This document shows, piece after piece, positions 38,689-46,974 of a DNA stretch of 64,000 bases. Both the position numbers and the translations under genes were made by a program. Under the pieces are notes generated by a model. That model did no database searches and was not told the origin of the DNA. It saw only the letters and a list, made by a program, of their open reading frames with translations. Positions within the stretch are counted from its first letter, which is position 1. The number at the start of each line of letters is the position of its first letter. The stretch spans positions 104,564-168,563 of the forward strand of contig NTKC01000001.1 in assembly GCA_002456995.1 (NCBI GenBank), in the 5' to 3' direction. This stretch comes from Candidatus Thioglobus sp. MED-G25. Its GTDB lineage: Bacteria; Pseudomonadota; Gammaproteobacteria; Arenicellales; UBA868.

Positions 38689-39375
38689 TCACGCAGAGGT
38701 TGAATCGTAAACCGCATCAATGCCACGATGCGGCAAGAATAGCCCACAGCCCAGTTTTCGGCCCTCACCTAGACCGAACTGTTGAATTGATAATGATTCG
38801 CCGGGCTTAAGATCGGCAATCATCAAGCTACGCGTTCGGAGTGTTCTGGTTGGCGTGCAAATGAGACGGGTTTTCCCACAGAGCAGTTTAGTTGGCGTTA
38901 TACCTAGGCTTTTCAGTTGTGTGTTGGCCCACTGTAGGAATTTGGTTTCGTCCTGGATGTCTTCGTTAGCGACAACGTGACGCGCAAATACCGTGTTCAG
39001 TGGGTTTAAAAGCCGCACTCTGGCTGGACCAATCTCGATAATCTGGTCATTCACCACGATGTGATCGCCACACAGTAATTGAGCTGATTCGAGCGTGTCC
39101 TGATGAAGTCTAACCACTAGTCGCGCTCGACCCGAGAGCTGTAAAAACCCATTGTCGTCAGGCCGTATCCAGCCATTGCCAGATTCGGCGATGTGAACAT
39201 GGTGTATGCCCACCCATTTATCGTGATGTATCCATGGTAGTGGACGGGCAAGCGCATCAAACAGCGGGTAGGCATGGTCTACTGGCAGCGACTGGCCGGT
39301 TATTTTGAACACCAGGTCGACAAGGTCAGAGGCATCTAAGCTCGTTTGTTGCGGTGGGGATTCCTGCCAGAACAT
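38689..39375 (-). CDS. Cas6/Cmx6 (type I-MYXAN-like) family protein, orphan
   Basis: DLVDLVFKITGQSLPVDHAYPLFDALARPLPWIH...VGIHHVHIAESGNGW, SGRARLVVRL, LRTRSLMIADLKPGESLSIQQFGLGEGRKLGCGLFLPHRGIDAV (C-terminal Gly-rich loop); recognised from memory of the family. Confidence 0.68.
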   Translation of the reverse strand: MFWQESPPQQTSLDASDLVDLVFKITGQSLPVDHAYPLFDALARPLPWIHHDKWVGIHHVHIAESGNGWIRPDDNGFLQLSGRARLVVRLHQDTLESAQLLCGDHIVVNDQIIEIGPARVRLLNPLNTVFARHVVANEDIQDETKFLQWANTQLKSLGITPTKLLCGKTRLICTPTRTLRTRSLMIADLKPGESLSIQQFGLGEGRKLGCGLFLPHRGIDAVYDSTSA

Positions 39376-39511
39376 AGTGATCTCAGATAAGGGCTTTAAT
39401 AGGGCTAGGACACAATCTGGCTAAGCGGCGTGCCAGAATAAGATAACAGAACCGCGTGAGTTCTACAGCGCAATCTCATTGAAGCGGTGCGTAGTATTTC
39501 CTCCGAATCTG

Positions 39512-40387
39512 CTAGGGAATACGGATGTTGTCATGAAAACGACCCCGATAAAACAGTCGCCCACGGCCTCTTTCGGTACTATCTTGAAAAGGCTCACGAC
39601 GATGCGGAGTGTTATTAGACAAGACACCTTCTGATGGCCCGAGTTGCCGGTGAAACACCAGGTCTGTGCGTTGTCTGAGTATCTCGGCAAGCGCCTCTAC
39701 AGCCTCGTGTGACAAAGGGTCCTGGCGCCATTGAATGTTGTGACGTCGAGTCGTGTATCGCATGTAAATGCGGCCAGGATCTTGCCAGAACACGGGTCCG
39801 GACTGGGCCTGTCGCGGTCCGTCGGGTGCTTGACTATTGGCGGGTATGGTCATCACATCTGCCTGGCTTAAGGCAGCGACATAATCAGGATTCGTTTGTG
39901 CCAGCAGCGCGTAGACAATCTCATGGTTGATCAGTTCTGTTGCACCGCCTTCAAGCGCAGGCCGCACACAGTGCAGCAACATCGCTCGGACAGGGTATGT
40001 TTCAGGATAGTAGTAACCGTCGGTGTGCCAGTTCAGTTCAGAATTGGTATAGGGTATGTAACGCGCTTTCGAGCCGGGACTGACTTCAATTTTTGTCAAT
40101 CCCGCAGTAACGACCGATTGGTGCAGATTCTTCAGACCGACTTGATGGCACAATGCAAGTACGGCAGTGTCGTTAACGGCTTGAGCACAGCGGTAGTGTG
40201 CAAAATTAGCCACTGCAACCCGCTCACGCAACTTTGCGAGTTCTTGGTGGTTCAAGGTAGTAGGATCGACAATATCAACGGGTGGCGAAGCTATAACTGC
40301 CCGGTAGTCGTCAAGCCGTTGGGCAAGACAATCGGTAGATACATCGGTTGAAAATAAAGCAGTGCTTTCAGAGAGCTGTGAAACCAT
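39512..40387 (-). CDS. TauD/TfdA-like Fe(II)/2-oxoglutarate dioxygenase
   Basis: LNWHTDGYYY (HxD), LLHCVRPALEGGATELINHEIVYALL, YTTRRHNIQW. Confidence 0.82.
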   Translation of the reverse strand: MVSQLSESTALFSTDVSTDCLAQRLDDYRAVIASPPVDIVDPTTLNHQELAKLRERVAVANFAHYRCAQAVNDTAVLALCHQVGLKNLHQSVVTAGLTKIEVSPGSKARYIPYTNSELNWHTDGYYYPETYPVRAMLLHCVRPALEGGATELINHEIVYALLAQTNPDYVAALSQADVMTIPANSQAPDGPRQAQSGPVFWQDPGRIYMRYTTRRHNIQWRQDPLSHEAVEALAEILRQRTDLVFHRQLGPSEGVLSNNTPHRREPFQDSTERGRGRLFYRGRFHDNIRIP

Positions 40388-40647
40388 GTCTGTGACCGGT
40401 AACGATTAACGCGCTGTGTACAGCAAAGACTTTTTATGTCGCAGTTGATTCTAGTCGTCTAATAAGACCGGGCAACTCTCCCGTTGGAGCAGTGTCGGGG
40501 TGACTGAGGTTTTATGAAGATTCGATACCACCGAATCGAGGAGACTGATTTAAACGAGCACTCACCATTTTTTGACGGAAAATGAGGGCGTTTTACACCT
40601 AATATGACCCGTTAGCGAAACAATTCGGTGACCAATCCGGGGTCATC

Positions 40648-40663
40648 TATCCCCTATGGGATA
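40648..40663. promoter_or_regulatory. Inverted repeat upstream of dsrA, possible operator
   Basis: TATCCC-CTAT-GGGATA, ~115 bp before dsrA ATG. Confidence 0.35.
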
Positions 40664-40776
40664 TGTCTGGACGCAACGTATGCTACCCCAAGGAGAATGT
40701 CGCTGGAGCTTGGGCGCAACATACAATCATCATGTAGGTACGAGCGACCCACACAATTAATTGGAGAAAGCAGGAT

Positions 40777-42054
40777 ATGGCTGACCGCGAACCGCACCCA
40801 ACACCTATGTTGAATGAGCTCGAAACCGGACCTTGGCCGAGTTTCGTGTCGGGCATCAAGCGTCTCCGGGACGATCATCGCCAGGACCGGGTCAATGGTG
40901 TTGCCAACGACTTGCTGGGCCAGTTGGAGCATTCCTATGAAACACGCAAGGGTTACTGGAAAGGCGGTACCGTCAGTGTCTATGGTTATGGGGGTGGGAT
41001 CATCCCTCGTTTTTCTGAGGTTGGTCAGCAGTTTCCGGATTCAAAAGAGTTTCACACGCTCAGGGTACAGCCGCCAGCAGGTAATCATTACAGCACAGAC
41101 ATTCTTCGACAGCTAGCCGACAGTTGGGAGAAGTGGGGTTCGGGTCTGGTGACGTTCCATGGTCAGACCGGCAACATCATGTTTATCGGTGCAACGACTG
41201 ACAACACGCAACACTTTTTTGACGAGATCAATGATTATGGTTTTGATCTGGGTGGGGCGGGGCCTTGTGTACGGACGGCGCAGTCGTGTGTTGGGGCGAG
41301 TCGATGTGAGCAATCGTGTGCGAACGAGCACAAAATTCACCGCACCTTGGTAAACAACTTCACTGATGATGTTCATCGCCCAGCGCTACCCTACAAATTT
41401 AAGTTCAAGATATCGGGTTGTCCAAACGATTGTATGAATGCGATTGAACGAGCCGACATGGCAGTTATTGGCACCTGGCGTGATGACATCAAGGTTGACC
41501 AAGACGAGTGGAAATCCTACGTCGAAACCAAAGGGCGTCAGCACACGATCGATAACATCATTACACGGTGTCCAACCAGTTCTTTGAGTCTTAAAGACGA
41601 CGACTCACTGGAAATAGACAATCGCAACTGTGTGCGCTGTATGCACTGCATCAACGTGGTGCCCAAGGCTCTCTCGCCAGGATCCGACACTGGGGTGACG
41701 GTACTGATGGGCGGTAAACGCACGCTCAAGATCGGTGATTTGATGGGTACCGTGGTGGTGCCCTTCATGAAAGTAGATTCGGAAGAGGATTACGAGCGAC
41801 TGGTAGAGATCGCCGAAAACACCATAGATTATTGGGCTGAAAACGGTCTCGAACATGAGCGTTGTGGGGAAATGATCGAGCGGATCGGTTTGATCAATTT
41901 TCTGGAAGGCATCGGTATTGATGTTGATCCAAATATGGTTGCCGAGCCACGCGAGTCATCTTACGTCCGGATGGACGGCTGGGATGAAGAAGCGATCAGA
42001 TGGTTTGAGCGCAAAGGTGAGCAGAAACGAGTGGAACCAAACGCTGTCGCCTAA
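40777..42054 (+). CDS. dsrA: Reverse-type dissimilatory sulfite reductase alpha subunit
   Basis: FKFKISGCPNDCMNAIERADMAVIGTWRDDIKVD, RNCVRCMHCINVVPKALSPG; dsrB follows. Confidence 0.97.
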   Translation: MADREPHPTPMLNELETGPWPSFVSGIKRLRDDHRQDRVNGVANDLLGQLEHSYETRKGYWKGGTVSVYGYGGGIIPRFSEVGQQFPDSKEFHTLRVQPPAGNHYSTDILRQLADSWEKWGSGLVTFHGQTGNIMFIGATTDNTQHFFDEINDYGFDLGGAGPCVRTAQSCVGASRCEQSCANEHKIHRTLVNNFTDDVHRPALPYKFKFKISGCPNDCMNAIERADMAVIGTWRDDIKVDQDEWKSYVETKGRQHTIDNIITRCPTSSLSLKDDDSLEIDNRNCVRCMHCINVVPKALSPGSDTGVTVLMGGKRTLKIGDLMGTVVVPFMKVDSEEDYERLVEIAENTIDYWAENGLEHERCGEMIERIGLINFLEGIGIDVDPNMVAEPRESSYVRMDGWDEEAIRWFERKGEQKRVEPNAVA

Positions 42055-42087
42055 TCCGCCAACAGGGGACGAGTAGGAGTATTTTTT

Positions 42088-43164
42088 ATGGCTAAAAAAG
42101 AAATGCGACGCCCGATTGAGTCGGGTTGCCCGGATGGTTTCCAGTACATGCATCCAGTCATGGTCAAGAACTTTAGCCAGTGGAAATGGCACGACCACCC
42201 GCGACCTGGAGTACTGCGGCATGTGGCCGAAAGTGGAGACGCCATCTGGACTGTCAGAGCGGGGACCCAGCGCATCCTCGATGTTTTTACCCTGAGAACG
42301 TTATGTGACATAGGCGATGAATTTGCCGACGGTCATGTTCGATTCACGATTCGCAGCAACATCGAGTACATGGTAGACGGGGAAGAAAAGGTCAATCCGT
42401 TAATTGGTGCACTGGAGAACGCAGGTTTCGTGGTGGGCGGTACAGGAAATTCAGTGGCGATGATTGCCCATACCCAGGGCTGGTTGCACTGTGATATTCC
42501 CGGTACTGACGCATCGGGAATCGTGAAGTCGATGATGGATGAATTGATTGATGAGTTCAAAAACTGCAACATGCCCAACCGGGTTCATATCACGACGTCC
42601 TGCTGTCAGATCAATTGCGGTGGTCAAGGCGATATTGCGATCAACGTTCAACACACCAAGCCGCCAAAGATTAACCACGATCTGGTGGCAAATGTTTGTG
42701 AGCGGCCGTCGGTTGTGGCTCGTTGCCCAGTTGCTGCAATTCGACCGGCACAGGTCAATGGTAAGCCAACCCTGGAAGTTGATGAAAAGAAATGCATCTG
42801 TTGTGGTGCTTGCTATCCACCGTGCCCACCCATGCAGATTAACGATCCTGAGCATACAAAACTCGCCATATGGGTGGGTGGGAATCACTCTAATGCGCGC
42901 AGCAAGCCGAGCTTTCAGAAGCTTGTCGCCTCAGGAATCCCAAATAATCCGCCCCGCTGGCCGGAAGCGACGGCCATCGTCAAGAAAATTCTCAATACCT
43001 ACAAGGATGATGCCAGAGATTGGGAGCGAATAAACGACTGGATCGATCGCATTGGCTGGTCACGATTTTTTGAGCTGACTGGTCTAGCTTTTACGAAGTA
43101 TCACATCGATCACTGGCGCGGTTCGCGTAAGAGCCTCAACTCATCTACCCATATTCGGTTTTAG
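42088..43164 (+). CDS. dsrB: Reverse-type dissimilatory sulfite reductase beta subunit
   Basis: HITTSCCQINCGGQGDIAINVQHTKPPKINHD, EKKCICCGACYPPCPPMQI. Confidence 0.97.
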   Translation: MAKKEMRRPIESGCPDGFQYMHPVMVKNFSQWKWHDHPRPGVLRHVAESGDAIWTVRAGTQRILDVFTLRTLCDIGDEFADGHVRFTIRSNIEYMVDGEEKVNPLIGALENAGFVVGGTGNSVAMIAHTQGWLHCDIPGTDASGIVKSMMDELIDEFKNCNMPNRVHITTSCCQINCGGQGDIAINVQHTKPPKINHDLVANVCERPSVVARCPVAAIRPAQVNGKPTLEVDEKKCICCGACYPPCPPMQINDPEHTKLAIWVGGNHSNARSKPSFQKLVASGIPNNPPRWPEATAIVKKILNTYKDDARDWERINDWIDRIGWSRFFELTGLAFTKYHIDHWRGSRKSLNSSTHIRF

Positions 43165-43173
43165 AGAAACGAG

Positions 43174-43566
43174 ATGAAATTCTCGGTTATGGTCAACGAG
43201 GGACCGTACACCCATCAGGCTGCTGATACGGCCTATCACTTTACCCGGGCGGTGCTCGACGCTGGCCACGAGATTTTTCGCATTTTTTTCTACCACGACG
43301 GTGTTCACAATGGTACGCGGTTGACGACCCCACCCCAGGATGACCGCCATATCGTAGATCGGTGGAGTGAACTGGCGCATGATCATGACATCGACCTAGT
43401 GGTGTGTGTCGCCGCCGCCCAGCGTCGTGGCATCCTGGATAAAGAAGAAGCCAAACGCAACGGTAAAGATGGTGACAATATCGCACCGGGATTCAGAATT
43501 TCTGGCCTGGGTCAGCTGATCGAGGCCGGCATTGAAGCAGATCGACTGGTCGTCTTTGGTGATTAA
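43174..43566 (+). CDS. dsrE: DsrE
   Basis: MKFSVMVNEGPYTHQAADTAYHFTRAVLDAGHEIFRIFFYHDGVHN; VVCVAAAQRRG conserved Cys. Confidence 0.95.
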   Translation: MKFSVMVNEGPYTHQAADTAYHFTRAVLDAGHEIFRIFFYHDGVHNGTRLTTPPQDDRHIVDRWSELAHDHDIDLVVCVAAAQRRGILDKEEAKRNGKDGDNIAPGFRISGLGQLIEAGIEADRLVVFGD

Positions 43567-43582
43567 CGAATCAGGTAAGGCT

Positions 43583-43981
43583 GTGAAAAAATTTATGTAC
43601 GTCAATCGCCACGCTCCCCACGGGACTATCTATCCGCTTGAAGGTCTTGAAGTGGTGCTCATTGGTGCCGCTTTCGATCAAGACGTCAGCATGGCGTTTA
43701 TTGGTGACGGCGTGTTCCAACTGAATAAGGGCCAGGACACTGCCGATTCAGGCATGAAGAATGTTGCACTCACCTATGGCGCGTTGGGCGATTATGAAGT
43801 CACCAAGCTGTACGTAGAGCAGGAATCGCTCGACGAAAGAGGCCTAGAATTGAATGATCTGATGAATCTGACTTGGGAAGATGAAGAAGAGAACTGGGCA
43901 GAAAAACCGTCGATCCAGGTGGTCAGCCGAGCACAGTTGTCAGACCTGCTTGAACAGCAGGATGTGATCCTGAATTTCTAA
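43583..43981 (+). CDS. dsrF: DsrF
   Basis: RHAPHGTIYPLEGLEVVLIGAAFDQDVSMAFIGDGVFQL; GTG start at 43583; between dsrE and dsrH. Confidence 0.93.
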   Translation: MKKFMYVNRHAPHGTIYPLEGLEVVLIGAAFDQDVSMAFIGDGVFQLNKGQDTADSGMKNVALTYGALGDYEVTKLYVEQESLDERGLELNDLMNLTWEDEEENWAEKPSIQVVSRAQLSDLLEQQDVILNF

Positions 43982-43989
43982 CATTGACG

Positions 43990-44292
43990 ATGCTGCACAC
44001 GGTCAACAAATCGCCGTTCGACAGTCACAGTCTACAGACCTGTCTGGGACTGGCTAAAGCAGGCAGCGATATTTTGCTGATAGAAGATGCAGTGTATGCG
44101 GCAATGTCCGGTACGGCTGTGACGTCGATGGTCGAATCCGCGATGAGTTCCTCCACCATTTACGCGTTGGAGTCGGATCTCAGGGCACGCGGAATTGGAT
44201 CCGAGAAGATGATCAGCGGAATAAATCTCGTTGGCTACGATGGCTTTGTGGAACTTGCGGTAACCAACGATAAAGTGCAGAGCTGGTTATAG
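43990..44292 (+). CDS. dsrH: DsrH
   Basis: MLHTVNKSPFDSHSLQTCLGLAKAGSDILLIEDAVYAAM. Confidence 0.93.
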   Translation: MLHTVNKSPFDSHSLQTCLGLAKAGSDILLIEDAVYAAMSGTAVTSMVESAMSSSTIYALESDLRARGIGSEKMISGINLVGYDGFVELAVTNDKVQSWL

Positions 44293-44314
44293 ATTATTTA
44301 AAAGGAGATTTGAA

Positions 44315-44647
44315 ATGGCATTTGAAATCAATGGTAAAACCTACGAGACAGACGAGGAAGGCTATCTCGCTAACTTGAGTGACTGGAACACTGACGTTGC
44401 TGGCCGTATGGCAACTGAGGATGACTGCGATCTCAGTGAAAACCACTGGGAAGTCATCAAATTTTTGCGCGATTACTATGAGGAGTATCAGATTGCGCCA
44501 GCAGTGCGGGTACTGACCAAAGCTATTGGAAAACGATTGGGTAAGGATAAAGGCAACAGTAAATATCTCTATGAACTTTTCCCTTATGGCCCGGCCAAGC
44601 AGGCCTGCAAGTATGCAGGTCTGCCCAAGCCAACCGGCTGCGTCTGA
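44315..44647 (+). CDS. dsrC: DsrC sulfur carrier
   Basis: C-terminal arm KQACKYAGLPKPTGCV with two conserved Cys; strong AAGGAG RBS. Confidence 0.97.
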   Translation: MAFEINGKTYETDEEGYLANLSDWNTDVAGRMATEDDCDLSENHWEVIKFLRDYYEEYQIAPAVRVLTKAIGKRLGKDKGNSKYLYELFPYGPAKQACKYAGLPKPTGCV

Positions 44648-44654
44648 ATGTCGA

Positions 44655-44694
44655 GCCGTGTCACGATTGACTCAGTCTATTAGCCGGACACGGC
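44655..44694. promoter_or_regulatory. Hairpin in dsrC-dsrM intergenic region
   Basis: GCCGTGTC ... GACACGGC, 8-bp perfect stem with 24-nt loop. Confidence 0.5.
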
Positions 44695-44728
44695 ATCCGC
44701 CGGGTCGAATTTCTAGAGAGCGTTAGTT

Positions 44729-45466
44729 TTGATACTGGGCACTGTCTATGCCTTCCTGTTTCTCGTGGCAGTGTTCTGTCTCGTTGTCGGTGTGGCTTTG
44801 CGTGTTATCCGTTACAGCAGGACACCGGTGCCGTTGGTCATTCCAACCACACCGGCACCAACGACGACTCGCGGAGTTGTCGCTCTGATGTTTCGCGAGG
44901 TCGTGTTGTTTGAGAGCCTTTTCAAAGGAAGCAAATGGACCTGGCTTTTTGGCTGGTTATTTCATTTTGGGTTGGTCGTTGCTCTGTTGCGTCATTTACG
45001 ATACTTCACAGAACCGGTATGGCAATGGGTTGAAGTGATCCAATGGGTCGGTCTCTACGGGGGTGGTGTGATGCTGTTTGGTTTACTGGGGCTGTGGGCC
45101 CGTCGTTTCCTGGTCGATCGGGTTCGTTACATCAGCGCGCCGTCGGATCACCTGATGCTGGCACTGCTGGTCGCTATCGCAGGTTCTGGGTTTGCCATTA
45201 AATATGGTGTTCATACCGACATCGTCGCACTAAAGGCGTTTACTCGTGGGTTGTTGGTGTTCGACTGGCAGCCGTTGCCGGCTGAGCCTTTGTTGCTGAT
45301 CCACCTGACACTGGTCATCTTTTTGATGGTCATATTTCCGTTCAGCAAGCTCCTCCATGCACCAGGTGTATTCTTTAGCCCTACCCGCACGATGAAAGAC
45401 ACGCCCCGGGAAAAACGCCACAGCGCGCCGTGGGCAGACGAAATTAACCGGTCAACCCTACGGTAG
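44729..45466 (+). CDS. dsrM: DsrM membrane cytochrome b-type subunit
   Basis: Multi-TM, LFGWLFHFGLVVALLRHLRYF, FPFSKLLHAPGVFFSPTRT; upstream of dsrK. Confidence 0.94.
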   Translation: MILGTVYAFLFLVAVFCLVVGVALRVIRYSRTPVPLVIPTTPAPTTTRGVVALMFREVVLFESLFKGSKWTWLFGWLFHFGLVVALLRHLRYFTEPVWQWVEVIQWVGLYGGGVMLFGLLGLWARRFLVDRVRYISAPSDHLMLALLVAIAGSGFAIKYGVHTDIVALKAFTRGLLVFDWQPLPAEPLLLIHLTLVIFLMVIFPFSKLLHAPGVFFSPTRTMKDTPREKRHSAPWADEINRSTLR

Positions 45467-45469
45467 TAT

Positions 45470-46972
45470 TTGCTCATGGCGAAACACGAATTCTCCATCC
45501 CCGTTGTCAAGTCGACCCTTGAAATCCCACCAATTCAGCCGGGGGCAATGGCACACAGTAGTCCCTTTGTCGCCAAAGCCGAGCATCAGCAACCATTAGG
45601 GTTCCCCGGTGAGCTGGTTGATAACTGGAAATCGGTTGCCATAGACAAAATGGAGGAACTACTCGGCAAATATCGTGCACTGCCGGTTTTTCTTGATTCG
45701 TGTGTGAAGTGTGGTGCTTGCACGGACAAGTGCCACTACTACCTGGGTACCGGTGATCCCAAGAATATGCCCGTAGCCCGGCAAGATCTTTTGCGGGGCG
45801 TCTATCGCCGTTATTTCACAGTCGCCGGCAAGTACTTTCCAAAACTGGTGGGCGCAGTCGAGTTGACCGAGGAAGTCATTGATGACTGGTATCGTTACTA
45901 CCATCAATGTTCCGAATGCCGACGTTGTTCGGTTTACTGCCCCTTCGGTATCGATACGGCAGAGATCACGATGGCCGGACGCGAAATTCTGGCCTCGATC
46001 GGTGTCGGGCAGAAGTATGCCAACGAAATCATCGGCAAGGTGCACAAAATCGGGAATAACCTCGGTCTGCCGGGACCCGCATTTATCAATACGTTGGAAG
46101 GCCTTGAAGAAGAAGTCGAGGAAGAGATTAATGTGCCCGTCAAATTCCCGCTGGACCAGGTGGGGGCAGATGTACTGTTAGTGACACCGTCTGCTGATTT
46201 TTTTGCTGAGCCCCATGTTGATGGTCTGATTGGCTATGCCAAGGTCTTTCATCAGGCAGGTATCAGCTGGACCTTGAGTTCTTATGCTTCAGAAGCTGCA
46301 AACTTTGGCATTTTCATCGGCAACTACGAAAACATGCAAAAGGTCGCTGAACGCATTCGTCAAGCCGCAATCGATCTTGGTGTAAAGCGGATTGTGGTGG
46401 GTGAATGTGGTCACGCCTGGCGGGTTGCTTACAGTTTCTGGAACACGTTGATCGGACCGTTTGATTTTCTGGATCCGGCATATCCTACGCCTCAACATAT
46501 CTGTGAGCTGACGTATGACTTACTACAACAAGGCCAGCTCAAGCTCGATCCAGCCCAGAATGATGACAAAGTGGTGACATTTCATGATTCATGTAATGTC
46601 TCGCGAGGTTCGCGCATGGGCGATACGCCCGGAGGACAATTTACCATTCCCAGAGCGCTGATCAGGTCGGCCTGCTCGCATTTTGTTGATATGGCACCAG
46701 AAACTACACACGAGCACACATTTTGTTGCGGCGGCGGCGGCGGGTTGCTCACCGATGACCTTCTCGAACTCAGGGTAAAGGGAGCGCTACCTCGCGTGAG
46801 TGCTCTAAAGCGGGTTATCGAGGAGGACGGTGTGACGCACATGGCAGCAATCTGTGCAATCTGCAAGAGCCAGTTCAGCAAAGTTTTGCCGGAATATGGC
46901 ATGGGTATGGACATGGTGGTGAGTGTTCACCAGCTCATCGGCGATGCGCTCGTGTTTGAATCGGCTCAATAA
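45470..46972 (+). CDS. dsrK: DsrK, HdrD-like Fe-S subunit
   Basis: SCVKCGACTDKCHYYLGTGDPKNMP, CSECRRCSVYCPFGID, HTFCCGGGGGLL (CCG domain). Confidence 0.96.
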   Translation: MLMAKHEFSIPVVKSTLEIPPIQPGAMAHSSPFVAKAEHQQPLGFPGELVDNWKSVAIDKMEELLGKYRALPVFLDSCVKCGACTDKCHYYLGTGDPKNMPVARQDLLRGVYRRYFTVAGKYFPKLVGAVELTEEVIDDWYRYYHQCSECRRCSVYCPFGIDTAEITMAGREILASIGVGQKYANEIIGKVHKIGNNLGLPGPAFINTLEGLEEEVEEEINVPVKFPLDQVGADVLLVTPSADFFAEPHVDGLIGYAKVFHQAGISWTLSSYASEAANFGIFIGNYENMQKVAERIRQAAIDLGVKRIVVGECGHAWRVAYSFWNTLIGPFDFLDPAYPTPQHICELTYDLLQQGQLKLDPAQNDDKVVTFHDSCNVSRGSRMGDTPGGQFTIPRALIRSACSHFVDMAPETTHEHTFCCGGGGGLLTDDLLELRVKGALPRVSALKRVIEEDGVTHMAAICAICKSQFSKVLPEYGMGMDMVVSVHQLIGDALVFESAQ

Positions 46973-46974
46973 AC

